Assembly: GCA_905233455.1 (NCBI GenBank)
Contig: CAJOES010000021.1
Coordinates: 1 to 38,681, forward strand
Reading direction: 5' to 3'
Source: an uncultured Synergistales bacterium
GTDB taxonomy: Bacteria; Synergistota; Synergistia; Synergistales; Aminobacteriaceae
DNA length: 38,681 nt
Part shown: positions 8,195-17,271 of the stretch, piece after piece
Layout of the letters: the number at the start of each line of letters is the position of its first letter
How positions within the stretch are numbered: position 1 is the stretch's first letter
Translations under genes and position numbers: made by a program
The notes under the pieces: generated by a model
Databases searched by the model: none
Told to the model about the DNA's origin: nothing
The model's input: the letters and a program-made list of their open reading frames with translations, nothing else

Positions 8195-10441
8195 CTACAT
8201 ATGCTTATGGCAGGTACGTGCGATAACGTCTAACTGCTGTTCTGTCGTGAGGCTGATGAACTTTACCGCATAGCCTGATACCCTGATCGTGAAGTTGGCA
8301 TATTCGGGCTTTTCGGGGTTGTTCATGCAGTCAATCAGCTTATCCGTCCCGAACACATTAACGTTGAGGTGATGCGCTCCCCTGTCAAAATAGCCGTCCA
8401 TAGCACTCACTAAGTTTTCTTTCTGTTCCGCTAAGGTGTGGCCAAGTGCAAGCGGGCTGATAGTCTGTGTGTTGGAGATACCGTCAAGCGCGTATTCATA
8501 CGGCAGCTTTGCGACACTGTTCAATGATGCAAGCAATCCGTTCTGTTCCGCCCCGTATGAAGGGTTGCCGCCGGGTGCAAAAGGCGTATATGCTTTCCTG
8601 CCGTCGGGTGTTGCCCCTGTAGCTTTGCCGTACACAACGTTTGATGTGATAGTGAGTATTGATGTTGTAGCCTCTGAATGCCTGTACGTGTGATGACGCT
8701 TGATTTTGTTCATGAACGTCTTCAGAAGCCATACAGCAATTTCGTCTGCCCTGTCGTCATCATTGCCGTATTTCGGGAATTCGCCTTCAGTCTCGAAACC
8801 GACAGCAAGCCCTAACTCATCACGTATAACCTTAACCTTTGCATACTTGATTGCGCTCAAGGAGTCCACGACATGAGAGAAGCCCGCAATGCCCGTCGCG
8901 AAAGTCCTGCGCACGTCCGTATCAATTAATGCCATCTCTGCGGCCTCATAGTAATACTTGTCGTGCATGTAGTGAATCAGGTTCAGGATATTCACGTAAA
9001 GCCCTGCAAGCCAGTCCATCATCTGATCGAAGCGGTGCAGAACTTCCTTGTAGTCGAGATATTCGCTCGTGATTTTCGGGTATTCCGGCCCGACCTGCTC
9101 ATGAGTCTTAACGTCAACGCCTCCGTTGATTGCGTACAGAAGGCATTTGGCGAGGTTTGCACGTGCACCGAAAAACTGCATTTCCTTTCCGGTCTCCGTA
9201 GCAGACACACAGCAGCATATGGAGTAATCATCACGCCATACCGGGCGCATAACGTCATCATTCTCATACTGCACGGAACTGGTATTAATTGAGACTTTTG
9301 CGGCGTATAATTTAAATGCTTCGGGAAGAGAGGAGCAGTACAGCACTGTTAAATTAGGCTCTGGGGAGGGTCCCATATTTTCCAGTGTGTGAAGGAAGCG
9401 AAAATCATTTTTCGTTACCATGTGCCTGCCGTCCATGCTCTTCCCGGCCATCTCAAGCGTTGCCCAAATAGGATCTCCTGAGAAAAGCTGATTGTATGAC
9501 GGTACACGCGCAAATTTGACCATACGGAATTTCATAACTATGTGGTCAATAAGTTCCTGAGCTTCACTCTCTGTTAGCGTTCCTTCCTCTAAATCCCTCT
9601 CAATATAAATATCAAGGAAAGTAGAAATTCTCCCGACACTCATAGCCGCGCCGTTTTGTGTCTTTATTGCCGCCAAATAGCCGAAATACAGCCACTGCAC
9701 AGCCTCTCTTGCGTCCGTTGCAGGTTTTGAGATGTCGAAACCGTAAATGTTCGCGAGCTGTTTCATTGCGTCAAGTGCCCGTATCTGTTCGGTGATCTCT
9801 TCGCGCTGGCGTATTACCTCATCGAACATAGTGCCGTCTCCGCAGTTCGCAAAGTCCTCTTTCTTCTTCTCTATCAGGAAATCAATACCGTATAGCGCAA
9901 CCCTGCGGTAATCTCCCACGATTCTGCCTCTGCCGTAAGTGTCCGGAAGCCCGGTAACTATATGGGCATGTCTGGCTCTCTTCATTTCGGGGGTGTAAGC
10001 GTCAAACACTGCCTGATTGTGCGTCTTATGGTAGAGCCGGAATATCTCCGAAAACTTCGGATTAATCTTATAGCCGTAAGTCTCTGCAGCCTGTTCTGCC
10101 ATTTTGATTCCCCCGTAAGGCATGAACGCACGCTTTAGCGGTTTGTCCGTCTGAAGCCCTACAACTTTCTCCAAGTTCTTCATTGAGGTATCAATATAGC
10201 CCGGCCCGTATGCAGTGATTCCCGACACTACTTCAGTTTCGCATTCAAGCACGCCGTTATGAGCACGTTCTTCGCGCTGGAGTTCCTGAAGCCTGCCCCA
10301 TAGCTTGTTCGTTGCTTCTGTAGGCCCGGCCAAGAAACTTTCATCGCCGTCATAAGGTGTGTAGTTGTTCTGAATGAAATCACGGACGTTAATATCTTCC
10401 GTCCAGTGAGTCCCCTTGAAGCCTCTCCACGCATCTTTCAT
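8195..10441 (-). CDS. pflB: Formate C-acetyltransferase (pyruvate formate-lyase)
   Basis: This glycyl-radical enzyme converts pyruvate and CoA to acetyl-CoA and formate in anaerobic metabolism. At 748 aa it is close to the 760 aa of the E. coli enzyme. The catalytic cysteines lie in the motif SICCCVSA (Cys409-411), and the radical glycine is Gly723 in RVSGYAVKF near the C-terminus, both exactly as expected. The start ATG has AGGGAG upstream. A good sigma-70 promoter lies at 10492-10520. It heads the operon pflB-pflA-CbiK-like gene and diverges from galT. No Rex-like operator was recognised upstream. Confidence 0.98.
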   Translation of the reverse strand: MKDAWRGFKGTHWTEDINVRDFIQNNYTPYDGDESFLAGPTEATNKLWGRLQELQREERAHNGVLECETEVVSGITAYGPGYIDTSMKNLEKVVGLQTDKPLKRAFMPYGGIKMAEQAAETYGYKINPKFSEIFRLYHKTHNQAVFDAYTPEMKRARHAHIVTGLPDTYGRGRIVGDYRRVALYGIDFLIEKKKEDFANCGDGTMFDEVIRQREEITEQIRALDAMKQLANIYGFDISKPATDAREAVQWLYFGYLAAIKTQNGAAMSVGRISTFLDIYIERDLEEGTLTESEAQELIDHIVMKFRMVKFARVPSYNQLFSGDPIWATLEMAGKSMDGRHMVTKNDFRFLHTLENMGPSPEPNLTVLYCSSLPEAFKLYAAKVSINTSSVQYENDDVMRPVWRDDYSICCCVSATETGKEMQFFGARANLAKCLLYAINGGVDVKTHEQVGPEYPKITSEYLDYKEVLHRFDQMMDWLAGLYVNILNLIHYMHDKYYYEAAEMALIDTDVRRTFATGIAGFSHVVDSLSAIKYAKVKVIRDELGLAVGFETEGEFPKYGNDDDRADEIAVWLLKTFMNKIKRHHTYRHSEATTSILTITSNVVYGKATGATPDGRKAYTPFAPGGNPSYGAEQNGLLASLNSVAKLPYEYALDGISNTQTISPLALGHTLAEQKENLVSAMDGYFDRGAHHLNVNVFGTDKLIDCMNNPEKPEYANFTIRVSGYAVKFISLTTEQQLDVIARTCHKHM

Positions 10442-10491
10442 GAATGTATTTTGTCTCCCTTCATTGCGCAGAATTTAGCATGATTTAGGTT

Positions 10492-10520
10492 AGTATATTC
10501 AAACTTTTTCCGAGCGTCAA
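10492..10520 (-). promoter_or_regulatory. pflB: Sigma-70 type promoter of pflB operon
   Basis: On the minus strand, TTGACG (10515-10520) is followed after exactly 17 bases by TATACT (10492-10497). Both hexamers match the consensus at five of six positions. The predicted start is near 10485, about 44 bases before the pflB ATG. Confidence 0.75.
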
Positions 10521-10633
10521 GTTTTTGCGCAATCTCCGTAAAACTCCCTGAGTGTCTTAATTTATGTGCGATTTTTGATTTCGCGTGAATGTTAGTGCAC
10601 TGAAACATAACGGCCTGTGATATATCTGAAGTA

Positions 10634-10662
10634 TATTATGCAGACACTAATTTTGCTACAAT
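10634..10662 (+). promoter_or_regulatory. galT: Possible extended -10 promoter of galT operon
   Basis: TGCTACAAT (10654-10662) is an extended -10 box with a TGn motif. The -35 region at 17-base spacing (TATTAT) is poor, as is often tolerated for extended -10 promoters. It lies about 47 bases before the galT ATG. Confidence 0.45.
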
Positions 10663-10708
10663 ACATTCAACATTTCCCGGTAAAAATTTTTATGAGGAGG
10701 TATCATTC

Positions 10709-12205
10709 ATGGTCAGCCATGAGCTTAACAGACTTATAGCTTTTGCCCTCCACCACAAACTGATCACGCCTGAAGACACAATCTGGGCAGCAAATTCACT
10801 TATAGGCATACTTGGCCTTCATTCATTCGAGGCAGAAGACATAACAGAGACATTCAGCAGTTCTCCCGACAGCATACTCGCTAAAATCCTTGACTGGGCG
10901 GCAGAGAACAGCCTCATCGAGAACACGGAGACAGAGCGCGACCTTCTGGACACTGAACTTATGGGAGCACTGACACCGAGACCTTCAGACGTTATTGCGG
11001 AGTTCGGAGCACTGAAAGCAGAATCACCGGTGAAAGCTACGGATTACTTCTATGGCTTGGGCGTGTCGTCGAACTACATACGTTCAGAGAGGACAGCAAA
11101 AAATATCTGCTGGAAGACATTAACGGATTTCGGAGAGCTTGACATCACAATAAACATGAGCAAGCCCGAAAAAGATCCGCGCGACATAGCAAAGGCCAAG
11201 ACCATAAAGGCAACCGGTTATCCCAAATGCCTGCTGTGCAAGGAGAATGAAGGCTTCTACGGTCATCACGGACACCCGGCACGGCAGAACATCAGGCTTG
11301 TCCCTGTTTATCTTCAGGGCAAACGCTGGTACTTCCAGTACTCACCATACAGCTACTATAATGAACACTGCATAGTTCTCGATGAGGATCACGTCCCCAT
11401 GCTCATATCACGCGAGACATTCGGGAATCTCTTTGCGTTCATATCGGAATTCCCGCATTACTTCGTCGGGTCAAATGCAGACCTTCCCATAGTCGGCGGC
11501 TCTATCCTCTCGCACGATCACTATCAGGGAGGCCGTTACGTATTCGCTATGGACAACGCGCCATACGAGAAGACATACTCGCTTGACGGCGGAAATATCA
11601 CTGCCGGGCGCATCAAGTGGCCTATGTCGGCAATAAGGCTTTCATCACGCGAACCGGAGAAACTCGTTGACCTTGCAGACAGGATATTATCTGCGTGGCG
11701 TGAATGGACTGATGACAGCGCAGGGATTCTTGCGTATTCCGACGGCGAACCGCACAACACGATCACACCTATAGCACGGCGCAAAGGCGAACTGTACGAA
11801 CTGGATTTAGTTCTGCGCAACAACAGGACCAGCGACGAGCACCCGTTAGGCATATTCCATCCTCATGCGGAAGTGCACCACATAAAGAAAGAGAATATCG
11901 GCCTTATTGAGGTTATGGGGCTTGCAGTATTACCGGCAAGACTGAAGACGGCATTAGAGCGTATTGCTGGTGCATGGCTTGAAGGTCAGGAGAGACTGCC
12001 GGAAGACTTATCGGCGCATGAAACGTGGTATGAGGGTCTGCGGAAAAAGCATCAGAGCCTGTCGGGAGAGCAGAACATCAGGAAGATGCTGCGTGATGAA
12101 GTCGGGCATGTGTTCGCGCAGGTTCTTACGGATAGCGGAGTCTACAAGAGAACGCCGGAAGGTATATCGGCATTCGATAAGTTCATAGAGGAGGTAATTA
12201 GGTAA
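10709..12205 (+). CDS. galT: UDP-glucose--hexose-1-phosphate uridylyltransferase, type 2
   Basis: GalT exchanges UMP between UDP-glucose and galactose-1-phosphate in the Leloir pathway. The 498-aa length and overall sequence fit the type 2 (Firmicutes-style, COG4468) family rather than the shorter E. coli type. A histidine motif SHDHYQGG with His269 and His271 follows PIVGGS. A Cys pair CLLCKE lies near residue 171 before GFYGHHGHPARQNIR. TGAGGAGG precedes the ATG. The stop TAA shares one base with the start of the epimerase-like gene. No galK or galE is present in the window. Confidence 0.95.
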   Translation: MVSHELNRLIAFALHHKLITPEDTIWAANSLIGILGLHSFEAEDITETFSSSPDSILAKILDWAAENSLIENTETERDLLDTELMGALTPRPSDVIAEFGALKAESPVKATDYFYGLGVSSNYIRSERTAKNICWKTLTDFGELDITINMSKPEKDPRDIAKAKTIKATGYPKCLLCKENEGFYGHHGHPARQNIRLVPVYLQGKRWYFQYSPYSYYNEHCIVLDEDHVPMLISRETFGNLFAFISEFPHYFVGSNADLPIVGGSILSHDHYQGGRYVFAMDNAPYEKTYSLDGGNITAGRIKWPMSAIRLSSREPEKLVDLADRILSAWREWTDDSAGILAYSDGEPHNTITPIARRKGELYELDLVLRNNRTSDEHPLGIFHPHAEVHHIKKENIGLIEVMGLAVLPARLKTALERIAGAWLEGQERLPEDLSAHETWYEGLRKKHQSLSGEQNIRKMLRDEVGHVFAQVLTDSGVYKRTPEGISAFDKFIEEVIR

Positions 12206-13203
12206 TGGATCAGAAGAAGTTTTACGGTTATGTGGGCAACAGCGGGCAGGTTTACGGTGTGCGCAGGGTAATTCTTGACGAGGGCAACGCAAGAGGCATA
12301 GCAATCTATCAGGTTACGACGGCGGGCGGGCTTGAGCTTGACATACTTCCTGATACGGGGCTTGACATCGGTCATCTGCGCTATAAGGGCGTGAACATCA
12401 GCTACACGACGAAGAACGGCTATGATTCCCCTGCAAGATTCCTTCCGTTAGCGGGGCAGTTCGGGCACTACTTCCCGGGCGGAATGCTCTTCACGTGCGG
12501 TCTGCTTTCAGCCGGGCCGGAGAACACTGACACTGACGGGGACGGAGAGTTTCACCCCCTGCACGGGCACTATCACGGCAATTCTGCGCACAACTTGGCG
12601 GCATATGTTGAGGGCGAAAATATCATCGTTGCCGGAGAGGTCAAAGAGACGGAACAGGGCAGGCATAATTTTTCCCTGAAGCGCAGGTATGTTATTCCTG
12701 CATGGGGGAGCGAACTGCGCATAGAGGACGAGGTAACGAACCTTACGCCTGAACCTGCAGAGTATATGATGCTGTACCATATGAACTTCGGCTGGCCTAT
12801 GCTGAGTGCGTCATCTGTGCTGGAGATGCCGGAGAAGCGCAAGGTTACTCCCAGAACGCCGTATGCGGAGAAGGGGTTAGCGAAACAGTTAGAGTTCTGC
12901 GAACCCATTGACGGTGAGGAGGAGCAGGTGTACTTCAACGAGATGGAGTCAGAACCGTATGTGCGCCTGAAGAATCCGGATTTAGGGCTGTGCGCTGAAG
13001 TGTCATGGTCTCTGGATACCCTGCCGATTTTAGCCCAGTGGAAGAACATGAAGAGCGGTGATTACGTGCTGGGGCTTGAGCCGTCAAGCTGCTACATTAT
13101 GGGGCGTGCGCTTGAACGCAGGGAAGGAAGACTGCAGACGCTTGAGCCTTACGGGAGCGTGAAGAACACTGTATGCCTGAAACTGTCGGAACTGGCAAAG
13201 TGA
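12205..13203 (+). CDS. DUF4432 / aldose 1-epimerase-like sugar-processing protein
   Basis: A 332-aa soluble protein of the galactose-mutarotase-like beta-sandwich superfamily (DUF4432 group). Family signs are LDILPDTGLDIGHLRYKG near residue 47, a PLAGQFGHYFPGGMLFTCGL block near 80, the HPLHGHYHGN histidine cluster near 115, and MLYHMNFGWPML near 190. It overlaps galT by one base, so a role in galactose or related sugar metabolism, such as anomer conversion, is likely. Direct epimerase activity is not proven by sequence. The downstream nuclease-like gene starts within its stop codon. Confidence 0.85.
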   Translation: MDQKKFYGYVGNSGQVYGVRRVILDEGNARGIAIYQVTTAGGLELDILPDTGLDIGHLRYKGVNISYTTKNGYDSPARFLPLAGQFGHYFPGGMLFTCGLLSAGPENTDTDGDGEFHPLHGHYHGNSAHNLAAYVEGENIIVAGEVKETEQGRHNFSLKRRYVIPAWGSELRIEDEVTNLTPEPAEYMMLYHMNFGWPMLSASSVLEMPEKRKVTPRTPYAEKGLAKQLEFCEPIDGEEEQVYFNEMESEPYVRLKNPDLGLCAEVSWSLDTLPILAQWKNMKSGDYVLGLEPSSCYIMGRALERREGRLQTLEPYGSVKNTVCLKLSELAK

Positions 13204-13961
13204 ATATTGCGTCAATAAAGTATTATGACCTGATACAGCAGATGTGCCTCATGGATAATGAACTAATGGAGGCATGTTTTGCGGGTCATAATGACTGCGT
13301 TCAGCTCTTGGTGCGTGTAATCCTGAACCGTGATGATATTACCGTGATACGTTCGGAAGTGCAGAAGACGTTAAAGGGCATTGGGCGTTCCGTAAGGCTG
13401 GATATATATGCTGTAGATGATGCAGGCAAGAAATACAACATAGAGATTCAGCGCGGGGATAAGGGAGCAGTGCCTCAAAGGGCAAGATTCAACGCAAGCA
13501 CTATCGACGTGAACAGCCTGAAACCAGGAGAAGATTTCACGCAGCTTCCGGAAGTGTACGTAATCTTCATCACGGAACATGATGTGCTGGGAGGAAATTT
13601 GCCGCTGTACTCTATTGACCGGCAGATAAAAGAGAACGGAAAGTGTTTCGGGGACGGTTCCCACATAGTATACGTGAATGGTGAAAACAGGGACGCTGAT
13701 ACTGCGCTGGGAAGGTTGCTGCATGATTTGTTCACCAGTAATCCCGATGAGATGAACTACAGCCCATTAGCTGAAAGGGTAAGTTATCTCAAGAGAGAAG
13801 AAGAGGGGGTGATCGAAGTGAGCGGAGTAATGGACAAACTGCTAAAGGAACAGCAGAAAACTATTGCACTCAAGCTGATTGAATGCGGAGAACTAGCACT
13901 TACGAAAATAGCCGAATGTACCGGACTGAATGGCCAAGAACTTACAGACCAATTAGCATAA
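13200..13961 (+). CDS. Rpn / PD-(D/E)XK nuclease family putative transposase
   Basis: A 253-aa protein of the Rpn (recombination-promoting nuclease, PDDEXK) family, often annotated as transposase. The N-terminus YYDLIQQMCLMDNELMEACF is close to the family pattern. The nuclease core is visible as LDIYAVDDAGKKYNIEIQ, giving Asp68 and the ExQ pair Glu82/Gln84. The C-terminus ends in a short predicted helical tail (LTKIAECTGLNGQELTDQL) similar to the helix-turn-helix-like tails of relatives. I choose the GTG at 13200 because it forms a GTGA overlap with the preceding stop; an ATG at 13173 is possible. No inverted repeats flank it. Confidence 0.8.
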   Translation: MNIASIKYYDLIQQMCLMDNELMEACFAGHNDCVQLLVRVILNRDDITVIRSEVQKTLKGIGRSVRLDIYAVDDAGKKYNIEIQRGDKGAVPQRARFNASTIDVNSLKPGEDFTQLPEVYVIFITEHDVLGGNLPLYSIDRQIKENGKCFGDGSHIVYVNGENRDADTALGRLLHDLFTSNPDEMNYSPLAERVSYLKREEEGVIEVSGVMDKLLKEQQKTIALKLIECGELALTKIAECTGLNGQELTDQLA

Positions 13962-13970
13962 CACGCCAGC

Positions 13971-14014
13971 AAAAAATCCCCCCATCTTACATAAAGACAG
14001 GGGGATTATTTTTT
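13971..14014 (+). terminator. Bidirectional rho-independent terminator
   Basis: An 8-bp stem (13975-13982 with 14000-14007) of AATCCCCC and its complement encloses a 17-base loop. It is followed by a T-rich tract on the plus strand (14006-14014) and, read on the minus strand, by TTTTTT. It lies between the convergent Rpn gene and flgE and would end both operons. Confidence 0.88.
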
Positions 14015-14032
14015 ACCGTAATCTGTAAGCTG

Positions 14033-16606
14033 TTACCTCTTCAGGTTCACAACCTCTTCAAGTATCTGATCGCTGGTCGTGATAACCCTCGTATTAGCCT
14101 GAAATCCTCTCTGCGCTATGATCAGGTGCGTAAACTCTTCCGTCAGGTCAACATTCGACATCTCAAGATACTGCGACATTATTGACCCCTTGCCGTTGAC
14201 TTCTGCCCCGTCAATATTCGCATTTCCGGAGTTCACCGAAGCCTGGAACATAGTATTTCCGACTTTTTCGAGTCCCTGCTCATTGGCGAACGTTGCCAGT
14301 GCCACGCGGTAAAGCGGAATATTTATGCCGTTGTCGTATTTACCCGTTATTGTGCCATTGGTTGCTACGGAATAGCTCTTCAGCACTCCCATAGTGTAGC
14401 CGTCCTGATACACGGGCTTCGTCGTCGTCTCTGATGCGAACTGCGTAACACCCTCTAAGGCACTGCCGCCCTGACCTACACCGCCGCCGAAATTCAGTGT
14501 GATTATGCTGTTGGGTGCACCGTCAAGGCTGAAAGGTATCGAGATCTCCACTTCAGCGTTCGGGAATCTGTCGGTAACTCCGCGCCTCTGGTTATCGCTG
14601 GTTACTGCATTGCTGATTCTGCCTGATCCGTCAAACTCAATTTCTCCGGAACTCGGAGTCGGGATAATATTCACTAAGTCATATTCTCCGGTCTGATCGT
14701 TATGCTCAACAAGGAACGCTTCCCATCTCCAGCGGTTTTCAGTAAGTTTCTTGAATGCTACTTCAAGAGTATGCTCTTTCCCGTTATCGTCATATATCGT
14801 GAGTTTTGTTGAGTGATAGCCGCCTTGATATGTCGTTCCCTGAACAGTCCACAATCCTGCATTGTCCAAAGCACCGGGCATATCCAGATTCTGAGCCTGC
14901 TTGAAGTTTAATGTGTCTGCCTTGCTGCTGGAAGCACTTGCAGTCCCTATAGCTATCTGGAAGTTCGGTCCGGCAGTAAATGTCTCAAGCGTACCCTCAA
15001 CAACTCTGTAGGCATTTCCATTAGTTATACGATACCCCAGCGGTGCATTGTCGTTATTGGTATCTGCCCATTCAACAGAGTCAAAAGTTCCGTCCGCATT
15101 GAAGTATACAGTAGCTTCAAGTTTGTGCATGGATTCATGAAACTGATCAAGGTTCGCTGTTCCGTAAGTTGAAGCAGCCCAGTCTGAATTGCTCCAGCCG
15201 TAATACCAGAGCGTTAATTTTGATGAAGTCTTCGACATATCAGAGTTCACACGCATTTCGGGGTCTATGCTTTCATCAAATTCTGCTATGAAGTTATATG
15301 ATACATTTCTGGCTTCTGCTGTGTCATCACCTGTCAAAAATGTAGGTGTCCCGGAAAGCTGGAAGTACGTATAGTTCATGTTGTCCTTTATGTTGTATGA
15401 GAACACAGCTGAGGTAGCCTTAATCACAGCTCCCTGCAGTGCGTTGGGATCCTGAAGGTCTGCTTCAAGTCCTGCATTTGTTGTCCTGCTCGTTACATCT
15501 GATCCGTTTATTGTGAATGACAACTGGCGGAATCTTATTGACCCTGACGCATCATCATACTGCACAGCGAAATATTGAGGAGGTGTCTGGCCGGGGAACT
15601 GGTATACGGGCACATACGCATCAAGGTCTGTCTGCGTAGCTCCGTCAGGGATAGGGAAATCTCCATCAATAGAGCTGACAAAATTCATGCTCTGGTCAAG
15701 CCAGCCGATAAAATTACCCGTTCCAACTTCTTCAGTGAGAACAGAATCACCATCCGTGCCATCTGCATTCCTGCCTACATTGATTTTAGGCAGACTAAGT
15801 ACAGGAAGCTGTGTATCGCTGTCAATGTCTGTAATATCAAATGTAAGGATAGTTGAAGCTCCTCCATTAGACATCTCTATAGAAAGATAATTTGCACCGG
15901 AACCGTCATCGTTTGCAGTGGCATCAAAGTTCGTGGTAAAGCTCATATCATATTCAGTGCCGCCCATGCTGACTCTTGCAGTTCCTGTTGCGTTTTCTCC
16001 CCAGCCCACGTTTGTGTTGAAAGGCAGATCAGCGAACCCGTAAGGCAGGTATGCTCTGCTCTCGCTGTTCAGGTTGCACTGATAGTCCACACGTGATGTT
16101 GCGTGCGCGTCTATCTTCTGGCCCAAAGGAATGTTCACCGTCGAAAGCGATGATGCCTGCTGGTATCCGTCAAGTGGTGTCTCTTCATACTGATAGCCCT
16201 GAAGCTGATAGCCCGTTCCTGACATGACCATGTCGCTGTTTGCGTCAAGTGTCAGTGCTCCGGAACGGCTGTAGAGCTGTGTACTGCCGTCCCTGTACAC
16301 GAAGAAACCCGAATCCTGAATCATCATATCTGCGGCATTCCCGGTGTACTGGCTTGAACCCTGAGTGTGAATCGTTTCTATTGCCGACACGCTCACACCC
16401 AAGCCTACCTGCGCAGGGTTTATGCCTCCCCGCGAATCTCCTGAACCTGAAGCGGATTTGCTTGACTGGTACATTAAGTCAGCAAATATTGTGTTGTCCT
16501 TCTTGAAGCCTGTAGTGTTTACGTTGGATATGTTGTTGCCGGTTACGTCGAGCATGGTCTGGTGAGCGCGAACACCCGTTACGGCTGTGAATAATGCTCT
16601 TAGCAT
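14033..16606 (-). CDS. flgE: Flagellar hook protein FlgE (large form)
   Basis: FlgE builds the flagellar hook, the universal joint between rod and filament. The N-terminal D0 signature TGNNISNVNTTGFKK (residues 22-36) is intact. The C-terminal coiled-coil ends in NVDLTEEFTHLIIAQRGFQANTRVITTSDQILEEVVNLKR-type sequence, shared by all axial proteins. At 857 aa it is about twice the size of the E. coli hook protein (about 400 aa); the extra length lies in the variable exposed middle domains. It is the last gene of the flagellar run and is followed by a terminator. A GCCGATAA box lies upstream at 16653-16660. Confidence 0.96.
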   Translation of the reverse strand: MLRALFTAVTGVRAHQTMLDVTGNNISNVNTTGFKKDNTIFADLMYQSSKSASGSGDSRGGINPAQVGLGVSVSAIETIHTQGSSQYTGNAADMMIQDSGFFVYRDGSTQLYSRSGALTLDANSDMVMSGTGYQLQGYQYEETPLDGYQQASSLSTVNIPLGQKIDAHATSRVDYQCNLNSESRAYLPYGFADLPFNTNVGWGENATGTARVSMGGTEYDMSFTTNFDATANDDGSGANYLSIEMSNGGASTILTFDITDIDSDTQLPVLSLPKINVGRNADGTDGDSVLTEEVGTGNFIGWLDQSMNFVSSIDGDFPIPDGATQTDLDAYVPVYQFPGQTPPQYFAVQYDDASGSIRFRQLSFTINGSDVTSRTTNAGLEADLQDPNALQGAVIKATSAVFSYNIKDNMNYTYFQLSGTPTFLTGDDTAEARNVSYNFIAEFDESIDPEMRVNSDMSKTSSKLTLWYYGWSNSDWAASTYGTANLDQFHESMHKLEATVYFNADGTFDSVEWADTNNDNAPLGYRITNGNAYRVVEGTLETFTAGPNFQIAIGTASASSSKADTLNFKQAQNLDMPGALDNAGLWTVQGTTYQGGYHSTKLTIYDDNGKEHTLEVAFKKLTENRWRWEAFLVEHNDQTGEYDLVNIIPTPSSGEIEFDGSGRISNAVTSDNQRRGVTDRFPNAEVEISIPFSLDGAPNSIITLNFGGGVGQGGSALEGVTQFASETTTKPVYQDGYTMGVLKSYSVATNGTITGKYDNGINIPLYRVALATFANEQGLEKVGNTMFQASVNSGNANIDGAEVNGKGSIMSQYLEMSNVDLTEEFTHLIIAQRGFQANTRVITTSDQILEEVVNLKR

Positions 16607-16652
16607 GTCATCTAGTCCTTTCTATGTCTTAATATCATTAGCTTTAATTATA

Positions 16653-16680
16653 TTATCGGCGGGTGTCCTTCCCTGCTTTC
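16653..16680 (-). promoter_or_regulatory. flgE: Possible sigma-28 (FliA/SigD) promoter of flgE
   Basis: On the minus strand an exact match to the flagellar sigma-28 -10 element, GCCGATAA, lies at 16653-16660. A GAAAG -35-like element (consensus TAAAG) at 16676-16680 stands 16 bases upstream of it; the consensus spacing would be 15. It is between flgD and flgE, about 47 bases before the flgE ATG. Confidence 0.4.
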
Positions 16681-16715
16681 CTGCCATGTCTCATCCGTGA
16701 GAACTGATTCGTATT

Positions 16716-17174
16716 CTAGCTTATTTCACTGACCCCTTCAATGTCATTGAGGGCAACTTCGCCTTCAGTAGTGTCAAGTATAGTAACGCCGTTGGGATCA
16801 AACCATACATGATTCACCACTGCTGCAACCTGCTGTGCTTCCGTTCCTTCTCCCTTAGTGAAAGCTACTGCCTTCCCGATATAATTCGCCGCGTTGAACC
16901 TGTTGACCTGCGCAATGCCTTCAAGGGTATTATTCATGTTCTGCATCTGTTCAAGGCTGGAGAATGTAGCCATCTGCGAAATAAATTCCCTGTCCTCCAT
17001 AGGATTCAGCGGGTCTTGGTTCGAGAGTTCTGCAATAAGCAGTTTCAGGAAAGCGTCCTTGCCTAATGTGTCATTGGTTGCATTGGTTACTGCGGTAGAT
17101 GTATTCGTGTTGTTGGTGGTGATGCTGGCTATATCCGTCGTATTGGTGTAGCTGTTTACATCTGTTACGGGCAT
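16716..17174 (-). CDS. flgD: Flagellar hook-assembly (cap) protein FlgD, short form
   Basis: FlgD caps the growing hook and is needed to polymerise FlgE. The conserved block LGKDAFLKLLIAELSNQDPLNPMEDREFISQMATFSSLEQMQ-type sequence occupies residues 37-78 and is diagnostic. The product is 152 aa, lacking most of the C-terminal FLN/Tudor-like domain found in the 230-aa E. coli protein but similar in size to the short FlgD of Bacillus. It lies 97 bases after fliK, with a hairpin in the gap, and 109 bases before flgE. Confidence 0.93.
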   Translation of the reverse strand: MPVTDVNSYTNTTDIASITTNNTNTSTAVTNATNDTLGKDAFLKLLIAELSNQDPLNPMEDREFISQMATFSSLEQMQNMNNTLEGIAQVNRFNAANYIGKAVAFTKGEGTEAQQVAAVVNHVWFDPNGVTILDTTEGEVALNDIEGVSEIS

Positions 17175-17204
17175 CTTTCTTTCGCTCCTGTCCTTAGTTT
17201 AAGC

Positions 17205-17229
17205 CCCTCCCAGCAGTGCACCGGGAGGG
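17205..17229 (-). promoter_or_regulatory. Intra-operon hairpin between fliK and flgD
   Basis: CCCTCCC and GGGAGGG (17205-17211 and 17223-17229) form a perfect 7-bp GC-rich stem with an 11-base loop. On the operon (minus) strand no T-run follows, so it is not a standard terminator and could be an mRNA stabiliser or processing site. On the plus strand it is followed by TTTCTATTTT. Confidence 0.4.
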
Positions 17230-17271
17230 TTTCTATTTTAATGGGGTTTTTTACTGCAATAATTTCTTTAG

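Noticed and set aside
10442-10708. Rex or Fnr operator between pflB and galT
   Set aside because: I found no TTGTGA-N-TCACAA or TTGAT-N4-ATCAA palindrome; only promoter elements were supportable.
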